Assembly (NCBI GenBank): GCA_013297675.1
Contig: JAAFHZ010000005.1
Coordinates: forward strand, 1 to 64,000
Direction of reading: 5' to 3'
Origin: Synechococcales cyanobacterium bin59.metabat.ball.084
GTDB taxonomy: Bacteria; Cyanobacteriota; Cyanobacteriia; Cyanobacteriales; Chamaesiphonaceae
DNA length: 64,000 bases
Both the position numbers and the translations under genes were made by a program. Under the pieces are notes generated by a model. The model did no database searches. It had not been told where the DNA came from and worked only from the letters and a program-made list of their open reading frames with translations. Shown piece by piece: positions 1 through 8,852 of the stretch (position 1 is the first letter of the stretch; the number at the start of each line of letters is the position of its first letter).

Positions 1-1365
1 GCTAGCAAATACGACTGCGACAGCAAAGCTTTTAGTGGTCAATCGATCGCCCGCGATGCTTTTGTAGATGGCTTAAAGTCTTGCTTAAACAAGGTAGAAC
101 CACTGGTAGCTAAAGGTACCGAACAAGTTTCTGCCGAAGAGCTAGACACCCTCCGTCGCCTCACTCAAGAATTTCGCGCGGAACTGAGCAACATTGATAC
201 TCGCATTGAAAAAGTTCAACAGCGTACCGCTTTGGCTCAAACCAGCCAATTTTCTACCACCACGAAGCTAAAAGGTGAAGTAATTGTTGGCTTGAATGCG
301 GTGCTTGCTGGTGGTGCTCCTGGTAGCAATGCCACTGTAAGCAATCGTGCTCGTCTGCTGCTAGAAAGTACTTTTACGGGTAAAGATAAGCTCTACACTC
401 GTTTAGCAGCTCAAAACAATCTTGCTGGTTACGGTGCGCTCAGAAACGATGGTAATCCAACTGGAATTCCTGCAAACAATGCCAGCCAAGTTGCTTTTGG
501 ACCTAGTGCAAACAACTCCTTTGCTCTAGACTGGTTGGCTTATCAGTTCCCAGTGGGCAATGCCACTGTTTATGCTGGAGCGGTTAATGGTATTCACTCC
601 GACTACGCTGAAACTCACAATCCTTATTTCCAAGACTTTACTGGTGGTAGTGGTGCAATTTCTTCCTTAGCTGAAGAAAACCCCATTTACAAAATTGGTG
701 GTGGTACTGGGTTGGGTGTAACTGTTCCTTTGAATGGTGCTAATACTGGCATTGGTTTAGATTCTATTAACCTCAGCTACTTTGCCGGTGCTTCTGGAGC
801 TAATAGTCCTGCTAATGGCAACGGTATTTTTGGTGGTCGTAACTCCATCCTGGCGCAGGTTAATTTCAAGCCCTCGGAAAAATTTGATTTTGGTCTGGCT
901 TATGTAAGTGCTTACAATGCTGGTGGCGCTATTTATGACTTTGGTGCTGGAGCACCAGGAATTGTCGGCACTAGCCTAACCGCTCAAAATAGCAACTCCT
1001 ACGGTGCTTCTGCCTCTTACAAGGTAAGTGACAATTTCACTTTGAATGGTTATTTGACTAGTACATCGGCTACTGGTACACCGATCGGCAATGCCAACAT
1101 TCTTACCTATGGTGTTGGTGCAGCATTCCCTAATATCGGCCAACCTGGTAACTTGTTGGGTTTCTTTGTCGGCCAGCCTCCTACTGTCACTAATGCGACT
1201 GGTAGTGCAAGCAGCGCTTATCACATAGAAAGTTTCTACAAGTACAAGCTCAATGACAACATTTCGATCACTCCTGGTTTGATCTACTTAACCAATCCCA
1301 ACCAAGTAGGTACTGGAAATGAGGGTGCTTTGTTAGGTACTGTGCGGACAACTTTCACGTTCTAA
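1..1365 (+). CDS. SLH/OprB-type outer-membrane porin, 5'-truncated
   Basis: The frame is open from the first base of the window to the stop at 1363-1365, so the N-terminus (signal peptide and most of the S-layer homology domain) lies outside. The visible part starts with the end of an SLH-like segment (residues LKSCLNKVEPL), followed by a coiled-coil stretch rich in Leu, Glu and Arg (about residues 45-75). A long Gly/Asn/Ser/Ala-rich domain with alternating polarity follows and ends in Phe (TFTF), as outer-membrane beta-barrels do. This is the layout of cyanobacterial SomA/SomB-like porins, also called iron-uptake porins. The SLH part anchors the barrel to peptidoglycan-linked polymer and the barrel passes small solutes or ions. 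The substrate cannot be read from sequence. An internal TTG at 232 is not a plausible start because the family homology begins upstream of it. Confidence 0.9.
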   Translation, partial: ASKYDCDSKAFSGQSIARDAFVDGLKSCLNKVEPLVAKGTEQVSAEELDTLRRLTQEFRAELSNIDTRIEKVQQRTALAQTSQFSTTTKLKGEVIVGLNAVLAGGAPGSNATVSNRARLLLESTFTGKDKLYTRLAAQNNLAGYGALRNDGNPTGIPANNASQVAFGPSANNSFALDWLAYQFPVGNATVYAGAVNGIHSDYAETHNPYFQDFTGGSGAISSLAEENPIYKIGGGTGLGVTVPLNGANTGIGLDSINLSYFAGASGANSPANGNGIFGGRNSILAQVNFKPSEKFDFGLAYVSAYNAGGAIYDFGAGAPGIVGTSLTAQNSNSYGASASYKVSDNFTLNGYLTSTSATGTPIGNANILTYGVGAAFPNIGQPGNLLGFFVGQPPTVTNATGSASSAYHIESFYKYKLNDNISITPGLIYLTNPNQVGTGNEGALLGTVRTTFTF

Positions 1366-1385
1366 AAAATTAATTATTAGATTGC

Positions 1386-1409
1386 AAGCGGCCAACTGGC
1401 CGCTTTTTT
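1386..1409 (+). terminator. Rho-independent terminator of the porin gene
   Basis: An 8-bp perfect GC-rich stem (AAGCGGCC paired with GGCCGCTT) with a 4-nt AACT loop runs into a T-tract, 20 bases after the porin stop codon. Confidence 0.85.
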
Positions 1410-1505
1410 GTTGCCAAAATCTTAAGATTACTGCCGATCGACCGTCATTTTGGGGGGATCGCGTTAACCTGTAACAGCAAACAGCCAGAACAACCCCAGA
1501 TTTTT

Positions 1506-2954
1506 ATGACTCTACAAAGCTTTGGTGTCATCGGCCTCGCCGTTATGGGCGAAAATATCGCGCTAAACGTAGAGCGCAACGGCTTTCCGATTTCCGTTTA
1601 CAATCGCTCCAAAGACAAAACCGAGAGCTTCATGCAAAACCGTGCTCCCGGTAAAAATGTCCATCCAGCATATTCGATCGAAGACTTCGTTAGCAGCCTT
1701 GCCCAACCTCGCCTCATTTTGTTGATGGTGCAAGCTGGCGACCCAGTAGATAAAGTAATTCAACAGCTCAAACCCCTACTTGCTAAAGGCGACACCATCA
1801 TTGATGGCGGTAACTCATTGTTTGGTGACACCGCCCGTCGCGCCACCGAACTAGAAAGCATGGGCTTAACCTTCATTGGCATGGGAGTCAGCGGCGGCGA
1901 AGAAGGCGCATTAAATGGTCCTAGCTTGATGCCGGGAGGAACCAAGGCTGCCTATGACAACCTAGAACCAATCCTGAAGAAAATTGCTGCCCAAGTTGAC
2001 GATGGCCCCTGCGTTACCTATATTGGCCCCGCTGGCGCAGGCCACTACGTGAAAATGGTCCATAACGGGATCGAATATGGCGATATGCAGCTTATTGCCG
2101 AAGCTTATGATTTGCTGAAAAATGTCTTGGGTTTAAATCATCAAGAGCTGCGCCAGGTGTTCACTGATTGGAACAAAACTGCCGAGTTAAATTCCTTCTT
2201 AATTGAAATCACTGCTGATATTTTCCGCAAGATTGATCCAGAAACTCAGCAGCCTCTGGTAGAGCTGATTATGGATGCCGCTGGTCAAAAAGGCACTGGT
2301 CGCTGGACAGTTCAAAGCGCTTTAGAACTTGGTGTCCCTATTCCCACCATCATCGCCGCCGTAAATGCCCGGATTATGTCTAGCTATAAGAACGAGCGGG
2401 TCGCTGCTGCGGAAATTTTGAGCGGACCGACAGAAAAATTCACTGGTGACAAAGCTACCTTTATTAATCAGGTGCGCGATGCTCTGTATTGCTCGAAAAT
2501 TTGCTCCTACGCTCAGGGGATGGCTTTGTTGAGAGCGGCTTCTCTATCTGAAAAATACGATCTGAATCTGGGTGAAATTGCCCGCATTTGGAAAGGCGGC
2601 TGTATTATTCGGGCAGGCTTTTTGGATAGCATCAAAAAGGCTTTCGACCAAAATCCAGCGCTGCCTAACTTATTGTTGGCTCCTGAATTTAAACAAACTA
2701 TCCTCGATCGACAGGCAGCTTGGCGAGAAGTTTTGATTCAGGCAGCACGTTTAGGAATTGCCGTTCCGGCGTTTAGCGCTTCTCTGGACTACTTCGACAG
2801 CTACCGTCGCACCAATTTGCCCCAAAATCTCACTCAGGCGCAGCGAGATTATTTTGGTGCCCACACTTATGAGCGCACTGACAAGCCCAATTCTTTTAAC
2901 ACCACTGATGCCAAAGACGCTCAGAAGTTCCATACTGAATGGCCTCAAGTTTAG
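1506..2954 (+). CDS. gnd: 6-phosphogluconate dehydrogenase (decarboxylating)
   Basis: The enzyme oxidises 6-phosphogluconate to ribulose-5-phosphate, CO2 and NADPH in the oxidative pentose phosphate pathway, the main route of carbohydrate use in cyanobacteria at night. The 482-residue length is normal. The N-terminal Rossmann fold opens with [18 protein letters not shown]. The substrate-binding segment [19 protein letters not shown] lies near residues 126-144, and the catalytic Lys/Asn region [13 protein letters not shown] near 183-195. The all-alpha C-terminal domain is complete. The ATG at 1506 puts the Rossmann motif at the extreme N-terminus, as expected, although no strong ribosome-binding site precedes it. 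The gene is monocistronic, with a terminator on each side. Confidence 0.97.
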   Translation: MTLQSFGVIGLAVMGENIALNVERNGFPISVYNRSKDKTESFMQNRAPGKNVHPAYSIEDFVSSLAQPRLILLMVQAGDPVDKVIQQLKPLLAKGDTIIDGGNSLFGDTARRATELESMGLTFIGMGVSGGEEGALNGPSLMPGGTKAAYDNLEPILKKIAAQVDDGPCVTYIGPAGAGHYVKMVHNGIEYGDMQLIAEAYDLLKNVLGLNHQELRQVFTDWNKTAELNSFLIEITADIFRKIDPETQQPLVELIMDAAGQKGTGRWTVQSALELGVPIPTIIAAVNARIMSSYKNERVAAAEILSGPTEKFTGDKATFINQVRDALYCSKICSYAQGMALLRAASLSEKYDLNLGEIARIWKGGCIIRAGFLDSIKKAFDQNPALPNLLLAPEFKQTILDRQAAWREVLIQAARLGIAVPAFSASLDYFDSYRRTNLPQNLTQAQRDYFGAHTYERTDKPNSFNTTDAKDAQKFHTEWPQV

Positions 2955-3045
2955 GATTCGGATGTGGTGATCGATGATTGCACCAGATTTTAATCGAGAA
3001 GAAATCTCCTGATAACACAAATGGCGCTCCGTAAAAAATTGATCT

Positions 3046-3086
3046 AAAAAATATCGCTGTACTTTTTAGGTACAGCGATATTTTTT
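3046..3086. terminator. Bidirectional terminator between gnd and gshA
   Basis: A 17-bp perfect stem (3046-3062 with 3070-3086) has a 7-nt loop. It carries an A-run on its left flank and a T-run on its right flank, so it can terminate both convergent genes. Confidence 0.85.
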
Positions 3087-3100
3087 GGAAGTAGAACTAG

Positions 3101-4234
3101 CTATACTGCTTGGCACAGCTTATCAGCCAAGTCAGTTTCCTGTGTTTCCATCTCTTGGATAGCTTGTTGGATCACAGCCCGACCATCTTGATTGATGGCG
3201 TATTCCATGAGCCACTGTTGGGCGGTGTTGCCTCGGTTCAAGATTTTCTGTAGAGGAGTTAAGAAGCACTTAAAGCCATGCTCTTTAGCGATCGAACCTG
3301 CCCCCACATATAGCTCTTCAATCCAATCAGAGGCAGTGATCGATCGACCATCTTGCCAGTGCTGCAAAGTGGCACCCAGGCTATTTTTGGCTACTGCGGA
3401 CTCGTTAGCATCGCTAATTGCCACCAGTTCTTCTGGTGTGAACTTGCTGCAAATCAATGGATCTAGATCGGGGTTTGCCATGAGCTGCCAAATTCGAGCT
3501 TCTAACAAAGCAGTGACTGCTAATAGAGCCACCGGATCGGTGATGAGGTCACAGATGCGTAGCTCCAGGCGATTGATATCGTAGGGGCGGCGATCGCCGT
3601 TGGGACGCACCGATGACCAGAGGTGGCGTACATTCTGCATGGTGCCTAACTGAAGCTGTTGCTCTGTCCAATCAATAAAGTGCTGGTGACTGGTGAATAG
3701 CGGCACCTGAGCGGGAGTCTTGGGAAACATGCCCCAGCGAGTGGAGTGATAGCCGGTCGGTACGGCATTTAGGAAGGGCGAAGCAGCGCTGAGTGCCAAG
3801 TATAAAGGTGCTTCTAGCCGCACCAATCGACAGGCTTTGATCAGCATTTCGGGTTCAGCAATGCCCACGTTGATATGAACACTGGCGGTGACTACCTTGG
3901 TGCCGTAGGTCTGTTCGATAAAGGTATGGTAAGGATGGCTGGGGTCGGAGCGGTGGAATTCGTTGTGGCCGCCCAAAGATAAGGTGCTACCCGGAATGAG
4001 GGTATAGCCGCCGTTTTTGCTCAGATATTCTCGCAGTTTGCGGCGAGGTTGAAGCAGGGCACAGAGTAGTCGATCGTAGTCTCTAAATGGGTCAGTGGCA
4101 TATTCTACGTTGCGGCTATCTGGCTCGGTCATATAGCCATCTAGGTCAGCGGCAATTTTGTTGGCCATGCCCACAATGTCACCCTCGGGAGTGCCGGTGT
4201 AAACTTCGATCTCGAAACCTTTGGTTAGTAACAC
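3101..4234 (-). CDS. gshA: Glutamate-cysteine ligase, cyanobacterial type
   Basis: The protein joins glutamate and cysteine in the first step of glutathione synthesis. The sequence matches the distinct cyanobacterial GshA group: an N-terminus LLTKGFEIEVYTGTPEGDIVG, the segment GGYTLIPGSTLSLGGHNEF, a histidine-rich VTASVHINVGI, and RLELRICD near the middle (carboxylate-amine ligase fold). I place the start at the GTG of 4232-4234. A GGAG sits 7 bases upstream and the family motif begins immediately. An upstream ATG at 4258 would add eight residues without a good ribosome-binding site. The gene converges on gnd and shares its terminator. The reading frame is intact and of usual length (377 residues). 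Confidence 0.88.
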   Translation of the reverse strand: MLLTKGFEIEVYTGTPEGDIVGMANKIAADLDGYMTEPDSRNVEYATDPFRDYDRLLCALLQPRRKLREYLSKNGGYTLIPGSTLSLGGHNEFHRSDPSHPYHTFIEQTYGTKVVTASVHINVGIAEPEMLIKACRLVRLEAPLYLALSAASPFLNAVPTGYHSTRWGMFPKTPAQVPLFTSHQHFIDWTEQQLQLGTMQNVRHLWSSVRPNGDRRPYDINRLELRICDLITDPVALLAVTALLEARIWQLMANPDLDPLICSKFTPEELVAISDANESAVAKNSLGATLQHWQDGRSITASDWIEELYVGAGSIAKEHGFKCFLTPLQKILNRGNTAQQWLMEYAINQDGRAVIQQAIQEMETQETDLADKLCQAV

Positions 4235-4363
4235 GGCAAAACTCCAAATACAGGACAAGGGAGTTGATCCCCATACTCATCATAAACGACTGGATGAAGT
4301 TATGTAACTAGTTTGTCGATGGTGGTGGCCGATCGCTTCGCTTGTACCAAAGGCGATTAAAAG

Positions 4364-4585
4364 TTATGCAGCAATAGCTTTAGGTTCTGGTAAAGATTCT
4401 CCATTGGCTTCATAAGCAAGCATCAATGATTCTAAGGCTTCCACACCATTACTCACTGCCATCTCATAGGTGTCGCCATGGGTACGCCATTTTTGACCAG
4501 GGAAATCTGGAAAGCTCACCAAATAGCAATCATCTTCCTCAGACCAAGCGATCATCATTTCATACTTCATCTTCGTCGATTTCAT
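4364..4585 (-). CDS. hicB: HicB-family antitoxin (short form)
   Basis: This 73-residue protein has the partial RNase H fold of HicB antitoxins: KYEMMIAWSEEDDCYLVSFPDFPG, then a helix containing EMAVSNGVEALESLML. It ends after that fold, so it lacks the C-terminal HTH or ribbon-helix-helix DNA-binding domain of long HicB proteins. By analogy it would bind and block the HicA toxin. Its start at 4585 is supported by AGGAGG six bases upstream, located inside the 3' end of hicA. The two genes overlap by 26 bases, which suggests translational coupling. An internal Met at residue 6 is an alternative start but has a poorer ribosome-binding site. Autoregulation of the operon is uncertain because of the missing DNA-binding part. 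Confidence 0.85.
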   Translation of the reverse strand: MKSTKMKYEMMIAWSEEDDCYLVSFPDFPGQKWRTHGDTYEMAVSNGVEALESLMLAYEANGESLPEPKAIAA

Positions 4586-4802
4586 GATCTTCCTCCTGTT
4601 CTATAGCTTGTTTGACTTCTTGAATTGCCAGACTCACTTCTTTTTCTTGATAGCGTTTAGCATCAGCACTGTCCTGTCCAGAAACCGTTAACTTACCAAG
4701 GTAATAGGGATGAGTCCAGTTAGTGTGGCTGCCCTTTCCGGCTATCTCAGTAAAGCCAGACTTCCGTAGAATTTGCTTTAATTCGCGAATCTTTTTTGGC
4801 AT
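4560..4802 (-). CDS. hicA: HicA-family mRNA interferase toxin
   Basis: This is an 80-residue dsRBD-like toxin that, by family knowledge, cleaves mRNA when free of HicB. The core IRELKQILRKSGF, then GKGSHTNW with the catalytic His at residue 26, and a LTVSG strand fit HicA. The usual protein stops shortly after this. Here it continues with a helix (EKEVSLAIQEVKQAIEQ) and an acidic tail EEDHEIDEDEV. The tail overlaps the hicB start and its ribosome-binding site, so it may partly be a by-product of the overlapping arrangement. It is the first gene of a two-gene leftward operon. Confidence 0.85.
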   Translation of the reverse strand: MPKKIRELKQILRKSGFTEIAGKGSHTNWTHPYYLGKLTVSGQDSADAKRYQEKEVSLAIQEVKQAIEQEEDHEIDEDEV

Positions 4803-4923
4803 GGCATTTACTCAAGCCTGTCACTCTTTGCCTATTTTAGACTTTTTCCGTGCATTGGCACCTGTTTAGGGTAAATCGATCAGAGACAAATTTGGCGCTT
4901 CTTGAGATCTATGAATCCCCTGA

Positions 4924-4967
4924 TCAGAAGTTCGACTTCTGTCTTAGTATCAAAGTCTCAGAAGTTC
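4924..4967. promoter_or_regulatory. Inverted and direct repeat upstream of the helicase gene
   Basis: CAGAAGT and ACTTCTG form a 7-bp inverted repeat with a 3-nt spacer (4925-4941). The 10-mer TCAGAAGTTC at 4924 recurs exactly at 4958. The site lies 40-85 bases before the helicase start and 120 bases before hicA, so it could be an operator for either. No regulator is identified. It does not look like a cyanobacterial LexA box. Confidence 0.35.
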
Positions 4968-5007
4968 ATCTATACTTAGGAGTCTTCTGCTGCTGTCGAT
5001 CGATCCC

Positions 5008-7332
5008 ATGACTCAAAACGATTTTCTCGCTATCCTCAATGCCTCGCAGCGCCAAGCTGTGGAGCATTACTGTGGAGCCTTGTTGGTCGTGGCCGGTGCT
5101 GGATCGGGCAAGACCCGCGCTCTCACTTATCGGATAGCCAACCTGATTTTGAAGCATCGGGTTGACCCAGAACACATCTTGGCTGTTACCTTCACCAACA
5201 AAGCCGCTAAGGAAATGAAGGAGCGGGTGGAAGTTTTGTTTGCTCAGCAGTACGCCCTAGAGAAATTTCAGAAGCCACTGAGTGCTTTAGCGCCGGTAGA
5301 GCAGACCAAAATTAAGTCTCATATTTACAAAACCTACATCAAACAGATGTGGGTGGGGACTTTTCATAGTTTGTTGGGTCGCATCTTGCGCTTCGATATT
5401 GATAAATATACTGACGAAAAAGGTCGCAAATGGCAGCGAAATTTCTCGATTTTTGATGATAGCGATTGCCAGGGGGCGATTAAGCAGATTGTCACCAAAA
5501 TGATGAACTTAGATGATAAGAAATTCGAGCCACGCGCAGTGCGCTATGCCATTAGTAATGCTAAGAACTTGAGCCTTTCTCCGGCAGAATATGCGGCTGA
5601 AAATAAAGATTACCGGGGGCGGGTGATTGCGGAGGTCTATGATGCTTACCAAGAATTTTTGAGCCAGAATAACGCGCTAGATTTTGATGATATGTTGCTG
5701 GTGCCGGTGCGGTTGTTTCAACAGAATGCTCAGTTGTTAAGTTATTGGCACCAAAAATTCCGGCATATTTTAGTAGATGAATATCAAGATACTAACCGGA
5801 CTCAGTATCAATTAATTCAGCTTCTGACCACTAATGGTATTGACAGCAAATTATTTGATGCCTGGGAAAATCGATCGACCTTTGTAGTGGGTGATGCCGA
5901 CCAATCTATTTACTCTTTTCGGATGGCGGATTTCACTATTTTGATGAACTTCCAGACAGACTTTGGAGATAGTTTACCCGATGAAAGAACCAGCACTATG
6001 GTTAAGTTAGAGGAAAACTATCGATCGACTGAAAATATTTTGAGCGCAGCCAATGAGTTAATTCAGAACAATACCCAGCGGATTGATAAAATCCTGAAAG
6101 CTACTCGATCGGCAGGGGAACCGATTTTTCTGTATCAGGCAGATAATGAGTTGGCGGAAGCTGATTTTGTTTTAAACAAAGTCCAGGAACAGATCCGCGA
6201 GAATTCTGAAATTGCCTATAGCAGCTTTGCGGTGCTGTATCGGACTAATGCTCAGTCGCGACCGATCGAAGATGCTTTTGTGCGGGCGGGGATTCCCTAC
6301 AAAATTGTCGGTGGGCTGCGGTTCTATGATCGGCGTGAAATTAAAGATGTAGTGGCTTATTTGCGGGTGCTGAATAACCCCGAAGATACAGTAAGTATGC
6401 TGCGGGTAATCAATACGCCTCGGCGGGGAGTGGGGCAGGCCACGATCGATAATTTGCAAAATGCTGCGCAGCAAATGGGAGTGCCGCTGTGGGAAATTGT
6501 GAATGATGAGACTTCGGTGAAGACTTTGGCCGGACGTTCTTATAAGGGGGTTTTGCAGTTTGTCGAAATTATTAATAAATGGCGAGAAGCGGCTAAAAAT
6601 GAAGCTGTGAGCAATGTTTTGGCAGGGATTTTAAATGATTCTGGCTATAGTCAAGATTTGATTGCTCAGGGTAATGATGAGGCTACGGAGCGGTTGCAAA
6701 ACGTCCAGGAGTTAATTAACGCTGCTACCCAGTTTCAGGAGGAATCTGAGGAACCAAGTTTGGAGAACTTTTTGGCGAATGCGGCGCTTAGCTCGGATTT
6801 AGATAAGCTGGATGACAGTAATGCAATTTCGATGATGACGCTGCATTCATCGAAGGGTCTGGAGTTTCCGGTGGTGTTTTTGGTTGGTTTAGAGGAGGGT
6901 TTGTTTCCCAACTATCGATCGCTGAATGACCCGGCTACTCTGGAGGAGGAGCGCCGCCTTTGCTATGTGGGTATCACTCGTGCTCAGGAGGTGCTGTATA
7001 TTTCTTATGCTTTGGAGCGACGGCTCTATGGCAACCGGGAGCGGGCGATTCCTTCGCAGTTTTTGGGTGAGCTGCCGCCGGAGTTGTTAGAGAGTAATCA
7101 GAAGCGGAAGCAGTTTCGGCATATTACGCCTAGTGCGATGCCTAAGAATTCTCCGGCTACTGAAAAATGGTTGGTGGGCGATCGGGTGTTGCATCCCAAG
7201 TTTGGCATGGGTAGCATTACTCACGTTTTTGGCTCTGAGGGCAAGGTTTCGGTGGCAGTGGCTTTTGAAGGTGGTACAGGGAAGAAAATTTTGGAGCCTC
7301 GGGCTACTGGGCTTTATAAGGTTCCTACTTAA
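5008..7332 (+). CDS. pcrA: ATP-dependent 3'-5' DNA helicase, PcrA/UvrD type
   Basis: This SF1A helicase is used in DNA repair and in clearing replication forks. Motifs in order: Q-motif LNASQRQAVEHY; Walker A AGAGSGKTRALTYR (near residue 32); Ia VTFTNKAAKEM; Ic GTFHSLLGRIL; Walker B DEYQDTN; motif III GDADQSIYSFR; motif IV NYRST; motif V MTLHSSKGLEFPVVFLVGLEEG; motif VI RRLCYVGITRAQ. The C-terminus has a Tudor-like segment (GDRVLHPKFGMGSITHV), which in PcrA/UvrD contacts RNA polymerase. The 774-residue length is normal. The ATG at 5008 places the Q-motif correctly. Confidence 0.95.
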   Translation: MTQNDFLAILNASQRQAVEHYCGALLVVAGAGSGKTRALTYRIANLILKHRVDPEHILAVTFTNKAAKEMKERVEVLFAQQYALEKFQKPLSALAPVEQTKIKSHIYKTYIKQMWVGTFHSLLGRILRFDIDKYTDEKGRKWQRNFSIFDDSDCQGAIKQIVTKMMNLDDKKFEPRAVRYAISNAKNLSLSPAEYAAENKDYRGRVIAEVYDAYQEFLSQNNALDFDDMLLVPVRLFQQNAQLLSYWHQKFRHILVDEYQDTNRTQYQLIQLLTTNGIDSKLFDAWENRSTFVVGDADQSIYSFRMADFTILMNFQTDFGDSLPDERTSTMVKLEENYRSTENILSAANELIQNNTQRIDKILKATRSAGEPIFLYQADNELAEADFVLNKVQEQIRENSEIAYSSFAVLYRTNAQSRPIEDAFVRAGIPYKIVGGLRFYDRREIKDVVAYLRVLNNPEDTVSMLRVINTPRRGVGQATIDNLQNAAQQMGVPLWEIVNDETSVKTLAGRSYKGVLQFVEIINKWREAAKNEAVSNVLAGILNDSGYSQDLIAQGNDEATERLQNVQELINAATQFQEESEEPSLENFLANAALSSDLDKLDDSNAISMMTLHSSKGLEFPVVFLVGLEEGLFPNYRSLNDPATLEEERRLCYVGITRAQEVLYISYALERRLYGNRERAIPSQFLGELPPELLESNQKRKQFRHITPSAMPKNSPATEKWLVGDRVLHPKFGMGSITHVFGSEGKVSVAVAFEGGTGKKILEPRATGLYKVPT

Positions 7333-7631
7333 TGACAGTGATTCTAAATTCAGATCTCTTGTAATAAGCCAGGTCGATGCTGAGGGCTTGCCCCCAGGCC
7401 CCCATTGAGGGGACGGAACGCCTCCCCTCAAACTCCCCTACGTAAGGGTTGATCTTGCTGAGTTGCCGCGTTGTCTTTATTAGCTAAATTGAGTTAGGTC
7501 AACACCCGCAACTGCGCGACAACACTGGTTGGTGTTTTTGAATTTGGAATTGCTGACTTGATAAACTGAGTGTTCAGAAGGAAAGGAGTAAAATAGATCA
7601 AGGTCAAGAAGTTTCTGGCACAAGTTAATCT
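7333..7631. other. Intergenic region with a GC-rich hairpin
   Basis: This gap separates the helicase from the Septu-like pair. A perfect 8-bp stem TTGAGGGG/CCCCTCAA (7405-7412 with 7424-7431) sits in a run of C-rich sequence, but there is no T-tract, so a terminator role is uncertain. No small gene and no retron-like reverse transcriptase or msr/msd signature was recognised here. The promoter of the downstream operon must lie in this stretch. Confidence 0.5.
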
Positions 7632-8852
7632 ATGCGTATCAAACAGCTCAGGCTCAAAAATTTTCGTGGCATCAAGAATCTAGAACTGAACTTTGACACC
7701 ACACAACCGGTCGCTGTATTAGTGGGAGCTAATGGAGTCGGAAAATCTAGTATCTTGGATTGCATTAATGATTTAGTTAGAAGTGGTGAGTTGATTGCTA
7801 CTAACAAGCCTCTTGAATCAATTTTTCCAGATCGAGATATTCATATTGGTGAAAACTCAACATGCAATAGTATTCTGGCTGTAATTGATGATGCTGAAAT
7901 TAATTGGGAAATTGAAAAGGTCAGGAAAGAAGCAGTTAGTTTTAACAAACCAATTAATCACATGCAATTAATAAACAATAGTCCTAACCAATATCAATTA
8001 GGTTCATTCGTTTCAGTTTACTATACAGCAGATCGTCGAGCAATTCAAATGCAAAGTGAGTCTAATGTTTTACCTGTGGTTATGTACTCAAATACTGTGA
8101 TGATCAATTTTCAAGATTTTAGTGGCTGGTTTCATTCTTTAGAAAACCTTGAGAATGAAACAAGATTATTGAGTAATATAGACTATCGTGATATCAGATT
8201 AGAATCAGCTAGACAAGCAGTCTATTCTATGTTGGGAGAAGGATTCAGTCGTTTACTAATGAGAAGGGAAAATAATCGGATGACTATTCAAAAAAATAGT
8301 CAAGAAATTGAACTGAGTTGGTTATCTGATGGAGAGAAAAGTTTGTTAGCACTTGCTAGTGATTTATCTCGGCGCTTAGCCATGGCTTATCCAGATTCTG
8401 TGAACCCATTACATGAGGCAGGCTTAGTTCTAATTGATGAAATTGAGCTGCATCTATATCCAGCGTGGCAACAGATGATTATTCAACGATTGACTCAGAC
8501 TTTTCCGGGTTGTCAATTTATTGTCACGACCCATTCACCACAAGTTCTCAGTAATGCTCAGCCCGAATGTATTCACATACTAAAGGTCGAAGATGGTAAC
8601 GTAGTCGTCAAACGCCCAGAGCGCTCCTATGGTCGAGATATTAACCGCATTCTCGAAGACATTATGGGAGTTATCAAGCGTCCACCAGAGATCGAAAACA
8701 GAATTTTAGAGCTATTTCGGATCATTCATGATGGAGAACTCGATCGAGCCAAAGATCTCATCCAAGAATTAGCCACCGAAATAGGCATCGACGAACCAGA
8801 ACTAATCCGCGCAGCTAGCACCATCCACCGCCGGGAGGTGATCGGTCGGTGA
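7632..8852 (+). CDS. ptuA: AAA/OLD-like ATPase, PtuA-type subunit of a Septu-like defence pair
   Basis: This 406-residue ABC-type ATPase belongs to the RecF/OLD-like class. It begins MRIKQLRLKNFRGI with Walker A GANGVGKSS near residue 32. The ABC signature region ELSWLSDGEKSLLALASDL is followed by Walker B LVLIDEIELHLYP and the switch TTHSPQVL. There is no TOPRIM nuclease domain after the ATPase, which separates it from true OLD nucleases. The C-terminus is a helical tail. Its stop overlaps the GTG start of an HNH-nuclease gene by four bases (GTGA). In Septu systems an ATPase (PtuA) and an HNH nuclease (PtuB) form a complex that degrades DNA during phage infection. The role here is inferred from this pairing. 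The gene reads visibly more AT-rich than the helicase upstream. Confidence 0.75.
   Translation: MRIKQLRLKNFRGIKNLELNFDTTQPVAVLVGANGVGKSSILDCINDLVRSGELIATNKPLESIFPDRDIHIGENSTCNSILAVIDDAEINWEIEKVRKEAVSFNKPINHMQLINNSPNQYQLGSFVSVYYTADRRAIQMQSESNVLPVVMYSNTVMINFQDFSGWFHSLENLENETRLLSNIDYRDIRLESARQAVYSMLGEGFSRLLMRRENNRMTIQKNSQEIELSWLSDGEKSLLALASDLSRRLAMAYPDSVNPLHEAGLVLIDEIELHLYPAWQQMIIQRLTQTFPGCQFIVTTHSPQVLSNAQPECIHILKVEDGNVVVKRPERSYGRDINRILEDIMGVIKRPPEIENRILELFRIIHDGELDRAKDLIQELATEIGIDEPELIRAASTIHRREVIGR

Noticed and set aside
7333-8852. Possible retron next to the ATPase and HNH nuclease
   Set aside because: Some PtuAB pairs belong to retrons, but no reverse transcriptase or msr/msd-like structure is present in the flanking DNA.
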